Shown piece after piece: positions 35,834-43,549 of a stretch of DNA of 64,000 nt. A program made the translations under genes and the position numbers. Every line of letters starts with the position of its first letter. Position 1 is the stretch's first letter. The DNA comes from Mesorhizobium sp. WSM2240 (lineage in GTDB: Bacteria; Pseudomonadota; Alphaproteobacteria; Rhizobiales; Rhizobiaceae). The stretch spans positions 4,764,501 through 4,828,500 of the forward strand of contig NZ_CP159253.1 of the NCBI RefSeq assembly GCF_040438645.1. The letters run 5' to 3'. The notes under the pieces are model-generated. The model ran no database searches. It was given only the letters and a program-made list of their open reading frames with translations, and was not told where the DNA came from.

Positions 35834-38004
35834 CGTCGTGGCGTCACAGTAATCTCCAAAGGGTTCCGCCTCTCCTGACCCAGCACAAGCGGGACACTTC
35901 CGCCACGCAATGTCGCGCCGCCGGTTCCTGATGGATTCACCGGAATCGGAGCCCGCGTTGCGGTTGCCGCCCTAGACGCCTGTGCCGCCGCTCCAGCGCC
36001 CCGCAGCGTGCCTGTAGCGAGCGCTGCCGTTCCGATCGCCTCCAGTGGCCCCAGACCGCTCGCCATGCCTCCGCCGCCCGCCAGCGCCCCGACAATGGCC
36101 GTCCCGTAGCGCGCCAGGGCAGGCATGAGCCGATTGGCGGTGTTGGAGTTGTTGAAGCCTTCCTTTGCTGGCGACAGGTTGCGCATGACGCCGGCATATT
36201 TCCTCATCAAATCGCGCTCCGCTTCCGAAAACAGCGTCTTCGCCACGCCGCTGCCCTGGCCGTTCAGCAGGCTATCGAGGTTGTTGGCAATCTTGACGGG
36301 GCTCAAGGCTTCGTCGCCTGCCCTTGTCGCCCGCAGCCAGAAGGACTGGCGAATGCCGTTCCATTCCGAGCTATCGGGTCCAAGCGTCTTGCGAAGCAGC
36401 TGCGCCGTCATGAAGGACGTGTTCTTCGGATTGGCAACCGACGAGCCCCAGAGATACTGGCCGATTTCTTCCGGGCTCAAATCCTTGTCCATGACGTTGC
36501 GGATCGCGCGCTGAGCCTCGTACTGCGGATTGATCTTGCCGCCGGTCTTTGATCGAGGATCGGCCATTGAACGATATTCCGACCATTTCGCCCGCGCCGT
36601 CTTCAACTGCTCCAGGACATCATCATCCGCACTGACCAGCCCGCGTTCGAACACCTCGTCGGTCCAGTCGTCGATTGCCGAACTGATCGCCTTCAGGGCC
36701 GGTGCGTCCTGCCCAACCGGCGGGTAGTTCTTGCGCAAACCCGCGCGAAGGTTCTCGACCCAGCGCAACTGCGCCTGCACATCGCGGATGTCACCCCCAG
36801 GTTTCGGCATGCGCAATATATAATCGTCTATGAACGACATCGCCCGGCTCGCGCCCTGGTGATACATCGGATCGATGAGTATCTGGCGTTCATCGAGACT
36901 GCCCCGTATGAAGCCGGGGATGGCGGCCACCGCTTCGCCCGACACAAGCACGTCAGGATTGTTCACCGATGCCTCGTAGGCGTCCTGGCTGGCTGCCTTC
37001 AGCGCATCGCGCTTGCCACGCAGTGCAGCGGGAACTGTCTCATAGGCTGCTGACTGCCCAGGGATGACGGGAGCATTACCGGCGATGCGGGATTGCACGT
37101 TTCCAACCGATGATCCGACTGCCTCCCGCTGGGCCTGGTCAAAGGCTGACATTGAACCCTGGCTGCGAAGCTGGTTTTCGATATTCGACTGCGGGATCGA
37201 TCGAGTCGCCTGAGCGCGGGAGAGCGGGATTCCGAACTGATCGGCATCCGCAACATTTGCAGCAGGGTTGACGCCGGGAGCGGCATCGCTGGCCCCCTGA
37301 AACGCGCGCCGATATGCAGCGCCGCCTGCCGTCGCAAGGGTCTCGCCGGCAGAACCGAACGCGATGCCAAGTGGGATTGCATCTAATCCCTTTTGGGTCC
37401 TGTCAGCCGCGCTCTCGCCTGATCCGGCTCCATACGCCCCGGCCATAAGCCCGCCATCGGCAGCACCGCCAAGCATGCGGGCAAACCAGCCCTTTCCGCT
37501 CTTGGCCGCATTGGCGGCGAGGGAAAAGCCGCGTTGGGCAAGCGCTACACCCCCACCGACGCCGCCGGCCACCTGTCCGCCAAGCCGATAGCCAAAGCGC
37601 TCCTGTTCGTCCCTCTGATCGGTTGCGCGCTGTTCAGGAAGGTTGGCGTTGTATCGCTCCGAAAAGCTGCCTCCGTCATTTCCGGTGCCGAAGATCGGGT
37701 TGAGCGCCGCGTCGCCAGCCGCAGCCAATTCATCAGCCATGCCGAAGGTCGCAACATCGGCCGCGCCCCTGACTACCGTATCCAGCTTGCCGCCGATGGT
37801 GTTGCGGCTCGGAGCCGGCCTGTTCGCCATTCCGGTTTGCGGATCGTAGCCGGGGATGTGTGAGCCGTCGAACTCGGGATGCGAGGGAGCGCCCTCAATT
37901 ACAAAACCCGGCGGGGGCGGCGGCATCGCCGACTGTGCACGGCGGGGCAATTCCTCCAGCTCAAAGCCGGGAGGCGGCGGCGGAACTTTCGCCTGGGTGT
38001 TCAT
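35830..38004 (-). CDS. Large virion/DNA-ejection-type phage protein
   Basis: 724 residues. The N-terminus carries two copies of a PPPPPGFxxE motif (residues about 8-16 and 28-36). A Gly/Ala-rich part with hydrophobic stretches follows (about 120-230: QVAGGVGGGVALAQRGF, GGLMAGAYGAGSG), then a long helical region and a hydrophobic Gly/Ala C-terminus (IVGALAGGGGMASGL). This layout resembles inner-core or ejection proteins of podovirus-like phages that form a channel through the envelope. Family assignment is by architecture only. Start overlaps the preceding stop by four bases. Confidence 0.65.
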   Translation of the reverse strand: MNTQAKVPPPPPGFELEELPRRAQSAMPPPPPGFVIEGAPSHPEFDGSHIPGYDPQTGMANRPAPSRNTIGGKLDTVVRGAADVATFGMADELAAAGDAALNPIFGTGNDGGSFSERYNANLPEQRATDQRDEQERFGYRLGGQVAGGVGGGVALAQRGFSLAANAAKSGKGWFARMLGGAADGGLMAGAYGAGSGESAADRTQKGLDAIPLGIAFGSAGETLATAGGAAYRRAFQGASDAAPGVNPAANVADADQFGIPLSRAQATRSIPQSNIENQLRSQGSMSAFDQAQREAVGSSVGNVQSRIAGNAPVIPGQSAAYETVPAALRGKRDALKAASQDAYEASVNNPDVLVSGEAVAAIPGFIRGSLDERQILIDPMYHQGASRAMSFIDDYILRMPKPGGDIRDVQAQLRWVENLRAGLRKNYPPVGQDAPALKAISSAIDDWTDEVFERGLVSADDDVLEQLKTARAKWSEYRSMADPRSKTGGKINPQYEAQRAIRNVMDKDLSPEEIGQYLWGSSVANPKNTSFMTAQLLRKTLGPDSSEWNGIRQSFWLRATRAGDEALSPVKIANNLDSLLNGQGSGVAKTLFSEAERDLMRKYAGVMRNLSPAKEGFNNSNTANRLMPALARYGTAIVGALAGGGGMASGLGPLEAIGTAALATGTLRGAGAAAQASRAATATRAPIPVNPSGTGGATLRGGSVPLVLGQERRNPLEITVTPRR

Positions 38005-39428
38005 CGTGCCGGGCTCCACCTCGTTCCATCCCATTCAAGGACTTCGCCTGTCTTGGGATTGCGGGCCCGCTGGCGGCCGGTATCGGTCCCGGCTCCCCGG
38101 CTTGCACCCGAGCCTTGGGGCTGCTGTGGGAAGAGCGGGTTCTGTTCGGCCCACTTGGCGAGATAATCATCGAATCCGGCATCGATCCGCCCGCCATTCT
38201 GTTGGGCGTACTCACGCGAAAGGCCGGCGATTTCCTGCTTTCGTTTGGCTAGCTTGCGCTGAATGCCGATCAGCGTCCGATTGCCCTCGGGCGTATTGCC
38301 AAGGTGCGGAACCTGCTCGACCACGAAACTGCGGTCGGCGTTGGAAAAGCCGGTTCCGAGCGAGCCTCCCATAGTATCGAGCGCCGCCTGCTTGGACATG
38401 GCGTTGAACGTCTCGATCGAGGAAATGCCATTAGGGTCCATGCCGAGAGCCGAGCCGAACCGCTTCAATGCTGCGACGGTCTCTCCACCCGAGCCCGAAT
38501 AGAAGCCGGGATCCGCCATCATCTGGTCCATGACATCGAAGGAATTCAGAGCGCGCTGCGCTGTCTGCGCCTCAGTCTGAATGTCGAGAAACCGCTTGCC
38601 GTAGCCCTCGCCAACGGTCTTGTCGTAGCCCTTTTCGCCCGTGATGTCGTTGGTGATACTGGCTGCTCCAGCACGGCTGGTTTCCAGTATCCAATCACGC
38701 AATTCGCCCTGATAGCCTTCCTTTTTGGCCTGCTGATATTCCCGGATATCGGTTGTCATATCCGCATTGGAACGGTCGAACTCCAGCCGAGCCGCTGCGA
38801 TCTGGTCCGAGAATGAAGGCCTGGGGTTGCGCTTTTCGTCGACTTCGAGCCGAAGTTTTTCCATTTCCAGCGCAGTCTTCGGGTCGCCGCCGCGCGCATG
38901 ATCCCGCAGGACTTGCTGCAAGAACGTCTTGTCTCGAACGATTACGGATGCCGCGCTCTCGTCGTAACCCTTCTCATTTACCAGCCAGTTGAAAGTGGTG
39001 CTTCGGGCTTTGGCCTCTGGATCAAACAGGGTTTGCAGGAAGCCGCCGCCACTCTCCTGCCCCGTGTTTCTGCCCCCGCCGGTATAGACTGGCGGCTGCC
39101 GCGAGTTGCGCGAAGGAATGAGCGTCCCTTCGGGATATCCGCCAGCCTTCGTGATCGGCCCCTCGTAACCAAGGTTTGCTGCCGTCCCGCCATTGGATGC
39201 GCGCTGCGGGGCCTGCTGGGGCACCGGAGAGGGGGCGGGCATGGAAGCGCCCTGTGGAGCCGCCTGCGGGGGCATTTGAGGCATAGCCATCCCAGCCGAA
39301 GGCTGCGTCAGATAGTTGGCTTCCTCTGCCCTCGGGCTGTGCGTCAGCCGGTTCATCGGCTGCGCGCCCTGCGGGTTCAGGATTTGGGCCAGAACTTGCA
39401 TCAGGTCCATTGTTGAATCCTTGCTCAT
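38001..39428 (-). CDS. Phage virion-associated protein
   Basis: 475 residues: a Pro/Gln/Ala-rich N-terminal third (about 30-90), then helical domains (about 130-460) with NWLVNEKGYDESAASVIVRD and QTEAQTAQRALNSFDVMDQM, and a short C-terminal tail with GEVLEWDGTRWSPAR, which resembles a small W-containing motif seen at the ends of phage internal proteins. Likely a partner of the 724-residue protein. Overlaps both neighbours by four bases. Confidence 0.62.
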   Translation of the reverse strand: MSKDSTMDLMQVLAQILNPQGAQPMNRLTHSPRAEEANYLTQPSAGMAMPQMPPQAAPQGASMPAPSPVPQQAPQRASNGGTAANLGYEGPITKAGGYPEGTLIPSRNSRQPPVYTGGGRNTGQESGGGFLQTLFDPEAKARSTTFNWLVNEKGYDESAASVIVRDKTFLQQVLRDHARGGDPKTALEMEKLRLEVDEKRNPRPSFSDQIAAARLEFDRSNADMTTDIREYQQAKKEGYQGELRDWILETSRAGAASITNDITGEKGYDKTVGEGYGKRFLDIQTEAQTAQRALNSFDVMDQMMADPGFYSGSGGETVAALKRFGSALGMDPNGISSIETFNAMSKQAALDTMGGSLGTGFSNADRSFVVEQVPHLGNTPEGNRTLIGIQRKLAKRKQEIAGLSREYAQQNGGRIDAGFDDYLAKWAEQNPLFPQQPQGSGASRGAGTDTGRQRARNPKTGEVLEWDGTRWSPAR

Positions 39429-39664
39429 CTCATCGGGGGAGTGATTTGACCCACGACCCCGGCGAACGGGCCTCGCCGCCAGTTGTCGGGACTAGGCGCG
39501 AGTGTCGCCGCCTGTTTCGGATCTTCCATCTGCCCCGGATGCCGCTCGAAATCCGGGATCTCAGCCTGCGGCTGGAACGGGGCCAGCAATCCGCTCAAAC
39601 CAGGAAACTGGCCCTGCACAGGCTGGTAACTCTGCCCACCACCTTTATTCATCATGCCGAGCAT
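39425..39664 (-). CDS. Small Pro/Gln-rich phage protein
   Basis: 79 residues, MLGMMNKGGGQSYQPVQGQF then a Pro-rich tail ending VGQITPPMR. Low-complexity, probably unstructured. Start shares one base with the preceding stop (TGATG) and stop overlaps the next start (ATGA), which supports coding. Confidence 0.55.
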   Translation of the reverse strand: MLGMMNKGGGQSYQPVQGQFPGLSGLLAPFQPQAEIPDFERHPGQMEDPKQAATLAPSPDNWRRGPFAGVVGQITPPMR

Positions 39665-39858
39665 CAGTCTGCCCTCCGCATGGCAGCCAGTGCCGTTTGC
39701 GGATTGGTGACAGCAAATCCGAAGCCGCTTGGCGTTTCGACTCCAGGCAGAATGCCGGCTCTCGCATCGGCGACAATGCCGCCAATCGCGCGGCAATCGT
39801 GCTTATGCAGCCGCCAGAGCTGCATGAGTGTGATCGGAGGAGCAGCGAGGTAGGACAT
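39664..39858 (-). CDS. Small phage protein
   Basis: 64 residues (MSYLAAPPITLMQLWRLHKH ... TNPQTALAAMRRAD) with a Cys/His pair in HKHDCRAIGG. No family assigned. Starts 2 bases after the stop of the ribbon-helix-helix gene. Confidence 0.55.
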   Translation of the reverse strand: MSYLAAPPITLMQLWRLHKHDCRAIGGIVADARAGILPGVETPSGFGFAVTNPQTALAAMRRAD

Positions 39859-39860
39859 TG

Positions 39861-40016
39861 CTATGCAGCAACCTGGCGCGCCGCTTCCGTGGCAGTGTCA
39901 CGAAGAAACGCTGAGAGCGTCATCCCGCGCCTGCGGGCGGTCTCGAAGAGCCGGCGCTTTTCGTCGGTCGGAATCCGGATGTGGATCACGCCGTCCTTGG
40001 CATTCGATACCAGCAT
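39861..40016 (-). CDS. Ribbon-helix-helix protein (DUF1778/CopG-like), 51 residues
   Basis: Short gene: MLVSNAKDGVIHIRIPTDEK, RRLFETARRRGMTLSAFLRD, TATEAARQVAA. The IHIRIP strand followed by two helices with RRGMTLSAFLRD is a classic RHH fold, like DUF1778 antitoxins or CopG repressors. ATG at 40016 has GGAGG five bases upstream. No toxin of the GNAT or RelE type is next to it; the following genes are phage structural, so it may regulate them. A set of 10-bp-spaced repeats lies about 100 bases upstream. Confidence 0.72.
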   Translation of the reverse strand: MLVSNAKDGVIHIRIPTDEKRRLFETARRRGMTLSAFLRDTATEAARQVAA

Positions 40017-40517
40017 AACTGCCTCCATTTTGCTGAAGGCAGTGTACCACCAAAGCCGCGTCTACACAACGTCTGGAAGCCAAAAATATAGCAATATCAA
40101 ATAGTTATCACCTGTGTCCCGGAGTGTCCAAGGGTGTCCGGGGCTGTCCTCCTGTGTTGCCGACGCGGCAGCGCCCTCGAAGAAAAATAGTGCTGGAATT
40201 CACCCCAAGCGGCGATTTGCAACCGCCGAATCTGGGGTCAGCCGTTTGGAAAAATGAACGCCCGGTGAACTGCCCCTTCGAACTGTGTTCAGGCAGCGGC
40301 TGATAAATTGCGCCACCCATCAAGGACAAGGTGCGGTCGAGCGCACACGACGAGGCCGAGCTGGGTGTAACGTCCCTTCCGCCCGGCTCGACGGAGGCCG
40401 GAAGTTTGCCGGACGGCAGCTTCCGGTCTTTTCCCTTCCGCATCATCGGCAATGTGCCGCATAATCCGCGCAGAGCGGTCGGTCAGATGATCTTGCTTTG
40501 TGTGTTGCCAGTCGGGT
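40017..40517. other. Regulatory/intergenic region with hairpin
   Basis: About 500 bases without a supported gene. It contains the TGTCC repeat array at 40115-40159, an AT-rich promoter-like stretch at about 40083-40110 (TATATT and TTGATA on the minus strand), and a 9-bp hairpin GGCCGGAAG (40396-40404) / CTTCCGGTC (40420-40428) with TTTT after it on the plus strand. Confidence 0.5.
40115..40159. promoter_or_regulatory. Helically phased TGTCC repeats (candidate operator)
   Basis: TGTCC occurs at 40115, 40125, 40135 and 40145, with a degenerate fifth unit (TGTTG) at 40155: exact 10-bp spacing. It sits upstream of the AT-rich promoter-like region of the RHH gene. Cooperative RHH dimers typically occupy such tandem sites. 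Confidence 0.6.
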
Positions 40518-42128
40518 TTAATAGCCAGCGAAATCGATATTTCCACGGAGCTTTGGGTAGTAACTCTGGTCATCAGCGATGACATGAACCGCCTGCTTAT
40601 ATGGTCCGTTGGGATCTGCCGGGTCGTGAGAGCGACGAATTGCCAATCCTGGGGCGTGGAAAAAGAGGCGACTATCCTCACCCATATTCTTCGCGGTAGC
40701 ATCCACGACGCAATGGGCGAAAATCCTGCGATCGAACATTAGGGGCGCGCCGAATGAGGTTAACGTGCCAAACTCGGTGACCCAAACAAAGCGAGGCAAT
40801 TCAGTTGATCGCGCAAGCGCGTGCGTGGCATCGGTAAGGCGATTGCGCAGCAGGCGGTGCTTATATTTCCAGCCATACGTGAGATAGGTCCTCGCCACGA
40901 CGGCGTTGTTTCCCAACTCGGCAACAAACTCATCGCCCAAAGCCTCCGAAGCTCCGAGGTTTGCGGCGTAGTTCTGCTTCATACCAGGCCACGAAGCAGA
41001 ATAAGTGCTTAGGAGGTCCCAGGCAAAAAGCTCCGCCTTTTCCGCGGGAAGAAACACCTTGTCGGGGAGGGGTATGATCAGGAACTGAACGTTCGTGTCG
41101 ACGCTATACGTTGTCTCACCAATAACATCTCCAGCGCGGACTGGCATGCGCAGGTTCGGTCCTTGTTGGTCATCGTTCACATAAAACGCTGAGCAAAAGG
41201 ACGCGCGCGTCGGTTGATTCGGCAAATTTGCGACAACAGGCTGTTGATGTGAAAAAACCTGACCCGAAGCGATGACAGCGTGCCCTACGTCAGCACCCAG
41301 ATTCCCAAGACCCACAATCACGGGAATGCCGGAATCGACGTATCGGTTGATGACATCCGCAGGTCGAATCCCTTGCCACACCGGTGGGTTGGAATTCATG
41401 CTACCCATATACATCAGTGGTTTGCGGCCACATGTGCGCAGCGCCGATACCATCCCGTTCAAGCTCAAAAACTCCGAGCCGTTTGGAATGGTCGAACTGA
41501 CGCTGGCAAATTCCTGCATCATCGCGGCTTCGGTGATCCCCACGGTGGAAATCCACGGACCTTTGTGGCGGGCATGGAAGTGGCGGCCCGCAGACCAAAT
41601 GGTCGCCTGGGCACAGGCACCAATCCTCTGGTCTTGCTGAGTCATCGGTAACGCTCTAACCGAAAGCTCCGCACCAAGGACGTGGGCTTCGTATTTCCCT
41701 TTTACCAACGCATGGCTCTCATGTCCTGCCGGTGGGAGTGGCGTCAGTAGAGTGGCCTGAGCAAGTGGGGCTTCGTGGATCGGGCGCAGGACCAAGAAGC
41801 CTAGGTAGTCCGCTTGACAACCTTCAAGCCGAGCGGCCATCTCGGACGGAGAGGCGAGGTTCACGATGTCGGTGAGGTCTCGCTTGAAGAAGTGGGCGCG
41901 CTTGCACAATTTGGTATGGCGTTTGAACAGCCGAGAGTAATATGCCGCGAAAGCCTCAGTGAAGTCGCGGTCGAGATATTCATCCTCAACCAAAACTGTT
42001 TCCGCACCCAGCTCCCTGAGATGGCGAATAATATTGCCAACGATATGCCCGTTGGCCTGACCTAACTCCAAGGCTTGGGTCAGTTGCGTCCAACCGGCCA
42101 CGTCCAGCAGAATTGCTGAAACAGCCAT
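40518..42128 (-). CDS. Papain/C39-like cysteine-peptidase-fold protein, unknown function
   Basis: 536 residues. The central part has a papain-like catalytic layout: Cys172 in GACAQATIWSA, His283 in DVGHAVIASG, and Asn318/Asp319 in FYVNDDQQGP. The N-terminal about 150 residues (VEDEYLDRDFTEAFAAYYSR, FLVLRPIHEAPLAQATLL) and the C-terminal 200 are not recognised. No signal peptide or membrane helix, so it should act in the cytoplasm. The gene and its upstream partner have lower GC than the phage block and interrupt a methyltransferase gene, so they are recent cargo. Defence or toxin activity is possible but unproven. Confidence 0.7.
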   Translation of the reverse strand: MAVSAILLDVAGWTQLTQALELGQANGHIVGNIIRHLRELGAETVLVEDEYLDRDFTEAFAAYYSRLFKRHTKLCKRAHFFKRDLTDIVNLASPSEMAARLEGCQADYLGFLVLRPIHEAPLAQATLLTPLPPAGHESHALVKGKYEAHVLGAELSVRALPMTQQDQRIGACAQATIWSAGRHFHARHKGPWISTVGITEAAMMQEFASVSSTIPNGSEFLSLNGMVSALRTCGRKPLMYMGSMNSNPPVWQGIRPADVINRYVDSGIPVIVGLGNLGADVGHAVIASGQVFSHQQPVVANLPNQPTRASFCSAFYVNDDQQGPNLRMPVRAGDVIGETTYSVDTNVQFLIIPLPDKVFLPAEKAELFAWDLLSTYSASWPGMKQNYAANLGASEALGDEFVAELGNNAVVARTYLTYGWKYKHRLLRNRLTDATHALARSTELPRFVWVTEFGTLTSFGAPLMFDRRIFAHCVVDATAKNMGEDSRLFFHAPGLAIRRSHDPADPNGPYKQAVHVIADDQSYYPKLRGNIDFAGY

Positions 42129-42173
42129 TTGAAGTTTATCCGAACGTTAGAGGAGCAAACGCTCCGGCCAGTG

Positions 42174-42347
42174 TCAGGCGACCAAGAGGTATCCGCTCTT
42201 TTGCTCGGCGGTGCGGATGTTGGCATCAATAAGTTTGAGCGCCTCGGCCGTCTCCCGCGAAATCTTCGTGTCCAGCGGGGCTATTTCCCTCTGGCCTCTG
42301 CGGTCACGGTCTACTTGGGGCGAATCATCTATGCGCTTGAGTTCCAT
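42174..42347 (-). CDS. Short gene upstream of the peptidase-fold gene
   Basis: 57 residues from the ATG at 42347: an acidic/basic N-terminus, then the helix SRETAEALKLIDANIRTAEQ and an abrupt end KSGYLLVA at the start of a hydrophobic stretch. One frame over, the DNA continues with hydrophobic LTLAGAFAPLTFG before a stop, so a membrane helix may have been lost by a one-base shift near 42177. Gap to the peptidase-fold gene is 45 bases. A longer frame from 42584 exists but its start is implausible. Confidence 0.45.
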   Translation of the reverse strand: MELKRIDDSPQVDRDRRGQREIAPLDTKISRETAEALKLIDANIRTAEQKSGYLLVA

Positions 42348-42448
42348 GCTCGACTCCTGCTCTTCCCCCGGTGAGTTAAGCCATTGATCTGACTCTAAAA
42401 TCCCCATGCCGAAACTGCCGGATGTCTTTACAATCAATGAGTTAGCTG

Positions 42449-42661
42449 TCAGATCGTTCCCGCAGTATGCACACAAAAGGTTGATAATCCAGAAAAACTT
42501 GACTCTTGGGGAAATGATCGAGGGGATTCGCGTACGCGTTCTTCCTTGCCAATCACATGCTCGATCAACGCCCTTGTTGCCCAAGGTGGCGTTGGAAAAT
42601 CATCGGCGCTGTCGGCAGCCTCATGCCGTTGAGCCATGACAGCATGCGAAGTGTTCTGCAT
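42449..42661 (-). pseudogene. Truncated phage DNA methyltransferase (N-terminal fragment)
   Basis: 70 residues remain. MQNTSHAVMAQRHEAADSAD, DDFPTPPWATRALIEHVIG is the usual N-terminus of phage adenine-methyltransferase-like proteins, in which DFxTPPW precedes the SAM-binding domain. After about HVIGKEE the sequence becomes unrelated, and a stop follows about 30 codons later. The breakpoint near 42.55 kb coincides with the edge of the low-GC cargo. The start overlaps the stop of the 48-residue gene (TAATG). Confidence 0.68.
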
Positions 42662-42807
42662 TACGGCCTCCTACCTGCACCTGAGACGATGCGCCCAATG
42701 GAGCTGCTTGCCGATGCCGTATCGTTTGACCAACGGGCTATCGTGTCTGGTGAGACGCCTGCAATGCCGGCTGCCTGCTGAAGCGTAAGAGGTTTGTTGC
42801 TATTCAT
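42661..42807 (-). CDS. Small helix-turn-helix protein
   Basis: 48 residues, MNSNKPLTLQQAAGIAGVSP then DTIARWSNDTASASSSIGRI. The segment LTLQQAAGIAGVSPDTIARW is a standard HTH of the MerR/excisionase kind. Its start overlaps the preceding stop (ATGA) and its stop overlaps the methyltransferase start (TAATG), which supports it despite the short length. Probably a regulator of the early region. Confidence 0.62.
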   Translation of the reverse strand: MNSNKPLTLQQAAGIAGVSPDTIARWSNDTASASSSIGRIVSGAGRRP

Positions 42808-43067
42808 GGGAGCGCCTCCATAAAGTGCGCTGCCGCTACCGGGGAAACTCTTTCCCTCCAGAGCCCAATAGCGCCGAAGAGAGACGCTTCCCTGCCGTTT
42901 CCGATTACCTTTATTGCGAAAACGGATTTGACGGTCTCAAGGTCTTTTTCTTTGTTTCTTTCTCGGTCTCCTCTCGGTCTGGGTCTCTGTCTGTGTCTCA
43001 GGTCTCTGTCTCTATATATCGATAGGGTCTCGATACGGCTTCGATAGGGGTATGAGAGGGCTATCAT
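42804..43067 (-). CDS. Small protein with Arg/Asp-repeat linker
   Basis: 87 residues. After MIALSYPYRSRIETLSIYRD comes a run of alternating Arg and Asp/Glu (RDLRHRQRPRPRGDRERNKE) and then a short hydrophobic domain. Start and stop overlap both neighbours (TAATG and ATGA). The repetitive codons may exist mainly because the DNA carries an iteron-like array (42933-43049). It may be a detached C-terminal part of the replication protein upstream. Confidence 0.5.
   Translation of the reverse strand: MIALSYPYRSRIETLSIYRDRDLRHRQRPRPRGDRERNKEKDLETVKSVFAIKVIGNGREASLFGAIGLWRERVSPVAAAHFMEALP
42933..43049. other. Iteron-like array, candidate replication origin
   Basis: GGTCT hexamer-like units at 42933, 42941, 42965, 42976, 42982, 43001 and 43026, a TATATA stretch near 43013-43019, and three TCGATANGG repeats at 43019, 43030 and 43041 (11-bp spacing). 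The array lies at the end of the replication-type gene. Phage and plasmid origins are often within or beside their initiator genes. Confidence 0.4.
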
Positions 43068-43549
43068 TATGCAGCCCTCCCGCGCACTAGCCGGGTGTTG
43101 GCCAAACCCGAATGATTGAACGGCGTATCGAGCGGATTGACCTTCGATAATCTGGCTTCATCGGCCGCCTGGAAATCAGCCTCCACTTTTTCCCGGATCA
43201 CGTCACTTTCGATTGCTTCGATGATCCGCCGCGTTCCCATTGCGTGCTTCTCGTTGGTAGGCGGATTGTGCCTGAACCAGCGATCGACATAGATCTCCGC
43301 CGTCATCGGATCGAAGCTGATTAATTCCGCCGCAATCAGCCTGTCGCGGGCCGCAGCGTAGTTCGCCGGCTCCCATCGGAGATCGGAACATGCATAGCCG
43401 TCAGGCAGCCGGAAGCAGCCGGCGCTGTTCTGGTGTTCACAGGTGAGGAAATAGAGATACAGCACCTGGGCGGTGCTGCACTCCAATCCGGTGAATCTCC
43501 CCGACCGCCATACGGCCGGGGAAACTTTCGAGAACTCACGCTTGCTCAT
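43067..43549 (-). CDS. Phage replication-module protein (DnaT/helix-type)
   Basis: 160 residues. SKREFSKVSPAVWRSGRFTG, LYLYFLTCEHQNSAGCFRLP and RWFRHNPPTNEKHAMG match a family of phage replication-module proteins that resembles DnaT/DnaD-type primosomal or winged-helix proteins. Overlaps the HNH gene by four bases and the next gene through TAATG. The exact biochemical role is inferred. Confidence 0.68.
   Translation of the reverse strand: MSKREFSKVSPAVWRSGRFTGLECSTAQVLYLYFLTCEHQNSAGCFRLPDGYACSDLRWEPANYAAARDRLIAAELISFDPMTAEIYVDRWFRHNPPTNEKHAMGTRRIIEAIESDVIREKVEADFQAADEARLSKVNPLDTPFNHSGLANTRLVRGRAA

Noticed and set aside
39861..40016. Calling the RHH gene an antitoxin
   Set aside because: No toxin-like gene lies next to it; its neighbours are phage structural genes.
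40289..40702. 137-residue minus-strand frame overlapping the end of the peptidase-fold gene
   Set aside because: Overlaps a better supported gene by about 185 bases and has no domain.
40518..42347. Reading the peptidase-fold gene and its partner as a Pycsar or CBASS nucleotide-signalling system
   Set aside because: No cyclase metal-binding motif or nucleotidyltransferase motif is present; the partner has at most a lost membrane helix.
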